From Terrimesophilobacter sp036565765 (GTDB lineage: Bacteria > Actinomycetota > Actinomycetes > Actinomycetales > Microbacteriaceae), in the NCBI RefSeq assembly GCF_036565765.1, contig NZ_DATCXP010000105.1: a stretch of DNA of 9,050 nucleotides. One strand, given 5' to 3'. The notes under the pieces are model-generated. The model made no database searches and was not told where the DNA came from. It saw only the letters and a list, made by a program, of their open reading frames with translations. Shown here piece after piece: positions 6,001 through 9,050 of the stretch. The number at the start of each line of letters is the position of its first letter. Positions within the stretch are counted from its first letter, which is position 1. A program made the translations under genes and the position numbers.

Positions 6001-6227
6001 GGATCGCGGTCCTCGTCTCGGCGTCCGGCGACGTACTGCGCGCGACGATCGTAGACGATGGCATCGGTGGGGCCGAGGCGGGCGCCGGATCGGGGCTCAT
6101 CGGGCTGACCGACCGAGTCGAGGCGCTCGGCGGCCGGCTTGCGCTCGACAGCCGGGCCGGGTGCGGAACACGCATCTCGATCGAGCTTCCGCTTGTCGGA
6201 CAGGCGGACACCGACTCAGCTGCCTAG
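3072..6227 (+). CDS. Soluble NarL-type sensor histidine kinase with five tandem GAF domains
   Basis: This encodes 1051 residues with no membrane segment, so a cytoplasmic sensor is expected. Five GAF units fill residues 10-840. Each starts with a linker of the form (D/E)EQAALRRVATLVA, and most carry (L)GVPIxVxGRVWGxI and end in FTELxATAIANAE. The HisKA_3 dimerisation domain follows, with phospho-acceptor H862 in ERNLHDGTQQRL. The HATPase_c domain has its N-box at EALANSAKHA (N968), DDGIGG at 995-1000 and GSGLIGLTDR at 1006-1015. All residues needed for autophosphorylation are visible. GAF domains bind small molecules, haem, nucleotides or bilins; no ligand can be named here. GTG 3072 is the first start after an in-frame TGA at 3060-3062 and lacks a ribosome binding site. 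The partner is probably the divergent NarL-type regulator. The stop overlaps the PAP2 gene by 4 bp. The long antisense frame at 3588-5111 is a GC shadow of the repeats. Confidence 0.95.
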   Translation: MKRADGHLHRIAEEQAALRRVATLVAHQALPAEVFATVAEEVQQALDLPLIVMARYEPDDTIVVLGATGEDHPFRPGARFPLDPGVSLLVRETGRPARVEYEGLPGAIAKAARQGGFRAALGVPIVVDGAVWGAIAAVSTDEQPLPNDTEARLVEFTELVGTAIANAEAHEGLRRLVDEQAALRRVAVLVAGGAPPDEVFAAVAHEVAHLLDVPAISMVRFERDETATAIAVWGDENPFGVGAVFQPWPGVMLQVRQTGRPARLEDFAYSTGPTTARLQAARIHSGVGVPITVEGRVWGTIIALATGGESLPIGIEERLSSFTELVATAIANTEARDDLRRLVDEQAALRRVATLVAQGAVPRAVFDRVCEETGPLFGATSTNLCYFTPDGFNLTMAGWSVHDTHVPTGMRLPLDGDAINVLVRRTAAPGRVDSYEGATGELAALLRARGIRAEVGAPVIVEGQIWGTLIAGWDTDEPAPAGIEHRVARFAELIATAIANAEARDELRELAEEQAALRRVATLVAQEASPDDVFAAVAEEILRTLDLPRVEMARYEPDGTTRVLGAAGEHPFQAGTQWPLDGPTISALVRDTGRPARIDDYSSVPGTIAQAVRDAGIRSGLGVPIVVGGRVWGMVATGTTDPEPLPPQTEGRLIAFTELIATAIANAEVRDDVRRLAEEQASLRRVATLVAEGTSPADVFAAVADEVAEVTGLPLVEIARFDPDGMLTVVGAAGAHPFQPGTRWPLDNPIGSGAILETRRPSRIEYTDDLTGTVAAAARDAGIRWALGVPIIVDGRVWGSIGVARAEEAPLPVDAVDRLVGFTELVATAVSNATTHSQLLASRARIVTAGDEARRRIERNLHDGTQQRLVSLGLDLQTVRADLPAEQRQAHEGLDRIGRGIESVLEEVREFSRGLHPALLTQGGLEPALRGLARKSPIRVELDVDIETRPPEAVEIATYYVVSEALANSAKHAQASRIAVLVSASGDVLRATIVDDGIGGAEAGAGSGLIGLTDRVEALGGRLALDSRAGCGTRISIELPLVGQADTDSAA
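3099..5591 (+). repeat. Five tandem GAF-coding repeats, about 498 bp each
   Basis: Anchoring on the conserved Q of EEQAALRR (residues 15, 180, 346, 514 and 680) gives units at 3099-3593, 3594-4091, 4092-4595, 4596-5093 and 5094-5591, with lengths of 165-168 codons. Similarity is visible in the DNA as well, strongest around the linker and the ATAIANAE motif. Units 1, 4 and 5 look closest to one another. Unit 3 is the most divergent in the early strands of the GAF fold. This pattern fits repeated in-frame duplication of one sensor module. Confidence 0.9.
6224..6227. other. CTAG supplying the stop codons of the kinase and PAP2 genes
   Basis: TAG 6225-6227 ends the kinase on the + strand, and TAG read from 6226 to 6224 ends the PAP2 gene on the - strand. 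The geometry is the same as at 2339-2342. Confidence 0.9.
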
Positions 6228-7138
6228 CCCCGCGGGTGGCTCCCAGACACGGTGACCAAAGCTCCGCGCGGACGACTCTCTCGCCTCCGGCGCGCTCGCT
6301 CCGCCCGCGACCCCGCGGACGGCTCTTCGATGACGATGGCGAGGCCAACCGCTAGCCCGACGACGGCGGCACCTGCGGCCGCGTCGACGAAGAAATGGTT
6401 CCCGGTCGCGACGATGATGACCATGACCAGGGCGGGGTATGTGGCGCCAGTCAGCCGTACCGCGGCTCGTCGACCGCAGCGCAGCAGACTGGCTCCCACG
6501 ACGAGCGCGTACCCGAAATGCATGCTCGGGAGGGCGGCGAGAGGGTTGTAGAGCGCACTGATGAGGCCGGTGTTGAGGTCGATATGGTCGTTCGAGACGG
6601 TGTCGGTGACACCGATCCCCGCGAGCCGTGGCGGAGCCGTCGGATAGACGAGGTAGCCGACTAGCGCAAGCCCGTTGGCGATCACGAGTGTCGTGCGCAC
6701 GAGTGGGAACTCCGACGGTCGGCGCTGGTGCAGCCAGACGAGGTACCCGCCCGTCACGGCGAGGTGGAACGCCAGGTACATGCCCCCGAGCGTCTCGATG
6801 AGGCCGGGCACGGCATACGCCGCGCGCTGGACATCGTGCTCGACGAAGAGATGAAGCGACCGCTCGAGGGCGACGACGGCCCGTGCGTGCTGGACGGCTG
6901 CTTGCTCGTCTCCGACGACGAGCCCACGGCTCACCTCGTACAGCGCGTAGAAGCCGAGAACGATGACCGCCTCCACTCGAAGCGAGTGCCGCGTAGAAAG
7001 CAGCGCGCGGGCGGATCGCGCAAGGCTCGGGCGTCGGCTGAGCTCTCCGCGAAGTGCCTGAGCCTCGGTCGCGGGCGTGGGGGAGGGTTGCCGGCGGCGG
7101 AGAGGGCCGCCGGCAACCTGTGGGAGGAGCATCTTCAC
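6224..7138 (-). CDS. PAP2-superfamily integral membrane enzyme (inositol-phosphotransferase-like)
   Basis: This encodes 304 residues if translation starts at GTG 7138. About six hydrophobic segments lie near 55-74, 112-135, 145-166, 205-220, 232-247 and 252-271. The signature residues fit the PAP2_3 type found in Aur1/Ipt1-like proteins: YPTAPPRL (165-172), LPSMH (203-207, phosphatase motif 2) and GNHFFVDAAAG (246-256, the motif 3 His and Asp spaced HxxxD). These enzymes cleave or transfer phosphate groups on membrane lipids; the substrate is unknown. GTG 7138 overlaps the MMPL stop as GTGA, implying translational coupling; ATG 7132 is the alternative. The first 50 residues are basic, Pro-rich and poorly conserved in appearance, and a perfect hairpin lies within their codons. 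The Arg-rich C-terminus is probably cytoplasmic. Confidence 0.87.
   Translation of the reverse strand: MKMLLPQVAGGPLRRRQPSPTPATEAQALRGELSRRPSLARSARALLSTRHSLRVEAVIVLGFYALYEVSRGLVVGDEQAAVQHARAVVALERSLHLFVEHDVQRAAYAVPGLIETLGGMYLAFHLAVTGGYLVWLHQRRPSEFPLVRTTLVIANGLALVGYLVYPTAPPRLAGIGVTDTVSNDHIDLNTGLISALYNPLAALPSMHFGYALVVGASLLRCGRRAAVRLTGATYPALVMVIIVATGNHFFVDAAAGAAVVGLAVGLAIVIEEPSAGSRAERARRRRESRPRGALVTVSGSHPRG
7086..7118 (-). terminator. Perfect 13-bp hairpin at the MMPL/PAP2 junction
   Basis: GGTTGCCGGCGGC (7086-7098) and GCCGCCGGCAACC (7106-7118) pair without mismatch around a 7-nt loop. On the - strand the hairpin starts 16 nt after the MMPL stop and falls within codons 7-18 of the PAP2 gene. 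No T-run follows, so full intrinsic termination is doubtful. It could act as an attenuator, an mRNA 3'-end stabiliser, or a block to translation that lowers PAP2 relative to MMPL. Such a long perfect stem is unlikely to arise by chance, even at this GC content. Confidence 0.5.
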
Positions 7139-9050
7139 CGCCCGCCGCTCGCAGCGGCCGTCCGGGCGGGAGCCGACGTCGGCTCGACGACGAGGTCGTG
7201 CACGGTTGCCCGGCGCCTTCCCATGAGCCTGTCGAGCCAGTTGGGGAGGTACCAGTTGCGCTCGCCGAGCAGCGCCATGACGGCTGGGACGAGCAGGCCA
7301 CGCACGATCGTTGCGTCGAGCAGGATCGCGACGGCCAGACCGACGCCGATTTGCTTCGACGAGACGACGGAGAGCGTGGCGAACGTGGCGAAGACGCCGA
7401 CCATCACGACTGCTGCGCTCGTGATCACGCCGGCGGAGTGGGCGATCCCGCGCCGGATCGCTTCCTTGGTGTCGAGACCGGCGTCGTACCCCTCGCGGAT
7501 CCGACTGAGGATGAAGACGTGGTAGTCCATCGAGAGGCCGAAGAGGATCACGAAGAGGAACAGCGGCAGCCAGGCGGCGATCGGCCCGGTCTGCTCGAGA
7601 CCGATCAGCGAGTTCCCCCATCCCCACTGGAAGACCGCGACCAGCACACCGTAGGCAGCGCCGACCGAGAGCAGGTTGAGCGCGATTGCGGTTGCGGGGA
7701 TCACGATCGAGCGGAACGCCCACATGAGGACCAGGAAGGCGAGCACGAGCACGAACGCGACCACAAAAGGCTGCCGGTGCTTGAGCTGATCGTTGAAGTC
7801 GACGGAGAACGCGGTCGCACCCGTGACATGAGCGTCTCCGACCGCGCCAACGGTGGTCGGCACGATCTCCTCACGGAGCGTCTGCAGGGCGTCCTGCGAG
7901 CGCTCGTCGATCGCGTCACCGGCAAGCGGCACGTCGATTCGCGCGACCGTTCGCTCCGTGTTGACGCTGACCGTGATCGGCTCGTGCATCAGGCCCGAGG
8001 CGAGCGCGTCCCGCCGGAGTGCGGCGATCGCGTTGCGCACGTTGGGCGCCTCGACGTTCTTCGCCGAGACGACTACCTGTGCCGGTTGCGGGCCTCCAGG
8101 GAACGCCTGCTGGAAGCGGTCGTAGGTTTTCATGATGGCGAGGTGGTGCGGGAGGTCGTTCGCGCCGGGGACCGCGGTCTCGATCCGCAGCGCAGGCAGC
8201 GCGATTGCGGCGAGGAGGCTCGCGGCCGCGACGGACACGAGGAGTGGCCGCGCGAGTGCCGGTCTCACGATGGCTGCCCAGATGCGGCTCTCGCCGCCTG
8301 TGCGGCGCCGCTCGAGTCGGCGGCCGAGGAACGGGATCCGGCCTCGGTCGACCCGATCGCCGAACAAGGAGAGTAGTGCGGGCAGTACGGTCAGCGAGCC
8401 GAGCATCGCCACTGCGACCACGATCGCCGTGGCCTGGGCCATGCCCATGAACGTGCCTTGCCCGGTGACGAACATGGCCGACATCGCGACGATCACCGTC
8501 AGCCCCGACGTGAGCACGGCCTTGCCCGACGTGGCCGCGGCGATTGCGATCGCGCGCTGGTTAGTGGCGCCTCGCGCACGCTCCTCGCGACTGCGCCGGA
8601 AGTAGAAGAGCGAGTAGTCGACGCCCACGGCGAGCCCGATCAGCAGGATCATCGAGCTCGCAGACCCGTCGACGGGCAACGCCTGGCTGGTCAGCGAGAC
8701 CAGCCCTGTCGCGATGACGATCGCGGTCAGGGCGAGGATGAGGGGCAGCAGGGCGGCGACGAACGCGGCGAACGCGAGCCACAGGATCACCAGCGTCAGC
8801 GGGATCGAGCTTGCCTCCGCCTTTCGGAAGTCGTCGCCGAGCGTGTCGTCGAGCGCCTTGCCGGCGGATGCCGCACCGAATTGCTCGATGCGGAGCGTCG
8901 GGTTGGTCGCGGCGACTCGGCTCACGGCGTCCACGACCGGCCCCACACGCTCTTTCGCGGTCTCCGGATCGCCCTTCATGGAGAACAGTACGAGCGCCGA
9001 ACGGCTGTCCTCGCTGATCTGTCCTGCGTTTCCGGCCGTGAACGGCGAGT
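7135..9050 (-). CDS. MMPL-family (RND-type) membrane transporter, N-terminus beyond the window
   Basis: About 638 residues are visible; the first membrane helix and the start lie past the right edge. The frame stays open to 9050 with typical MMPL loop sequence (SPFTAGNAGQISEDSRSALV) upstream of an internal ATG at 8979, so that ATG is not the start. Numbering from the first whole codon, the first MMPL domain has helices at about 81-230 with GLAVGVDYSLFYFRR (D144 Y145, proton-relay position). An extracytoplasmic loop lies at about 288-425. A second domain at about 426-595 has FGLSMDYHVFILSR (D508 Y509). MMPL proteins export lipids, glycolipids or hydrophobic compounds using proton motive force. 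The soluble tail after 600 is short. The 4-bp overlap with the PAP2 gene suggests a shared lipid-handling function; the cargo is unknown. Confidence 0.93.
   Translation of the reverse strand, partial: SPFTAGNAGQISEDSRSALVLFSMKGDPETAKERVGPVVDAVSRVAATNPTLRIEQFGAASAGKALDDTLGDDFRKAEASSIPLTLVILWLAFAAFVAALLPLILALTAIVIATGLVSLTSQALPVDGSASSMILLIGLAVGVDYSLFYFRRSREERARGATNQRAIAIAAATSGKAVLTSGLTVIVAMSAMFVTGQGTFMGMAQATAIVVAVAMLGSLTVLPALLSLFGDRVDRGRIPFLGRRLERRRTGGESRIWAAIVRPALARPLLVSVAAASLLAAIALPALRIETAVPGANDLPHHLAIMKTYDRFQQAFPGGPQPAQVVVSAKNVEAPNVRNAIAALRRDALASGLMHEPITVSVNTERTVARIDVPLAGDAIDERSQDALQTLREEIVPTTVGAVGDAHVTGATAFSVDFNDQLKHRQPFVVAFVLVLAFLVLMWAFRSIVIPATAIALNLLSVGAAYGVLVAVFQWGWGNSLIGLEQTGPIAAWLPLFLFVILFGLSMDYHVFILSRIREGYDAGLDTKEAIRRGIAHSAGVITSAAVVMVGVFATFATLSVVSSKQIGVGLAVAILLDATIVRGLLVPAVMALLGERNWYLPNWLDRLMGRRRATVHDLVVEPTSAPARTAAASGGR

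Noticed and set aside
6216..7301. 361-residue - strand frame over the PAP2 gene
   Set aside because: Shifted frame of the PAP2 gene, Arg/Ser-rich, lacking membrane segments. The PAP2 motifs lie in the other frame.
6224..7723. PAP2 frame extended upstream to 7723 (499 residues)
   Set aside because: The extension overlaps the MMPL coding region out of frame. The GTGA junction at 7138 and the start of credible sequence favour the shorter protein.
7054..8376. 440-residue + strand frame
   Set aside because: Antisense to MMPL; highly charged Asp/Arg/Glu sequence typical of the reverse complement of a membrane protein gene.
8977..8979. ATG 8979 as the MMPL start
   Set aside because: The frame continues open to the window edge with typical MMPL loop sequence, and a start here would omit the first membrane helix.

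Overview
The window is GC-rich and densely coding. Almost every coding strand is shadowed by long antisense open frames, as expected at high GC. The gene families present (a NarL-type histidine kinase with several GAF domains, an MMPL transporter beside a PAP2 enzyme, an HxlR regulator, a DsbA-like thioredoxin) suggest an Actinomycetota chromosome, possibly of the Thermoleophilia type. This placement is inference; the window has no rRNA or other phylogenetic marker.

Left part (1-670): the C-terminal end of a DsbA-like thiol oxidoreductase gene on the + strand ends at 151. A tRNA-Asp(GTC)-like sequence follows on the - strand; it is well preserved in its 3' half and degenerate in its 5' half. 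About 330 bp without a credible gene then carry a 24-bp direct repeat overlapping the tRNA, two copies of an element with 11-bp internal periodicity, and a GC-rich hairpin.

Regulatory block (671-2342): a three-gene - strand operon encodes a small unknown protein, a cysteine-free HxlR-family repressor and a second small unknown protein, with 14-bp and 1-bp gaps. Facing away from it on the + strand is a stand-alone receiver-domain protein.

Two-component block (1989-6227): a NarL/LuxR-type response regulator (- strand) and a 1051-residue soluble histidine kinase (+ strand) start 79 bp apart and diverge, so they are probably cognate partners. The kinase has five tandem GAF units (period 165-168 residues) before HisKA_3 and HATPase domains. 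The lone receiver protein converges on the response regulator and may share phosphoryl flow with the same kinase.

Envelope block (6224-9050): on the - strand an MMPL/RND-type transporter, cut by the right edge, is followed with a 4-bp GTGA overlap by a PAP2-family membrane enzyme. The pair is probably an envelope-lipid transport and processing unit. A perfect 13-bp hairpin lies just after the MMPL stop, within the first codons of the PAP2 gene.

The most unusual structural points are: both convergent gene pairs share a single CTAG that supplies both stop codons; the five-fold GAF sensor; the hairpin at the MMPL/PAP2 junction; and the degenerate tRNA with its surrounding repeats. I see no CRISPR array, transposase, integrase or obvious defence system.
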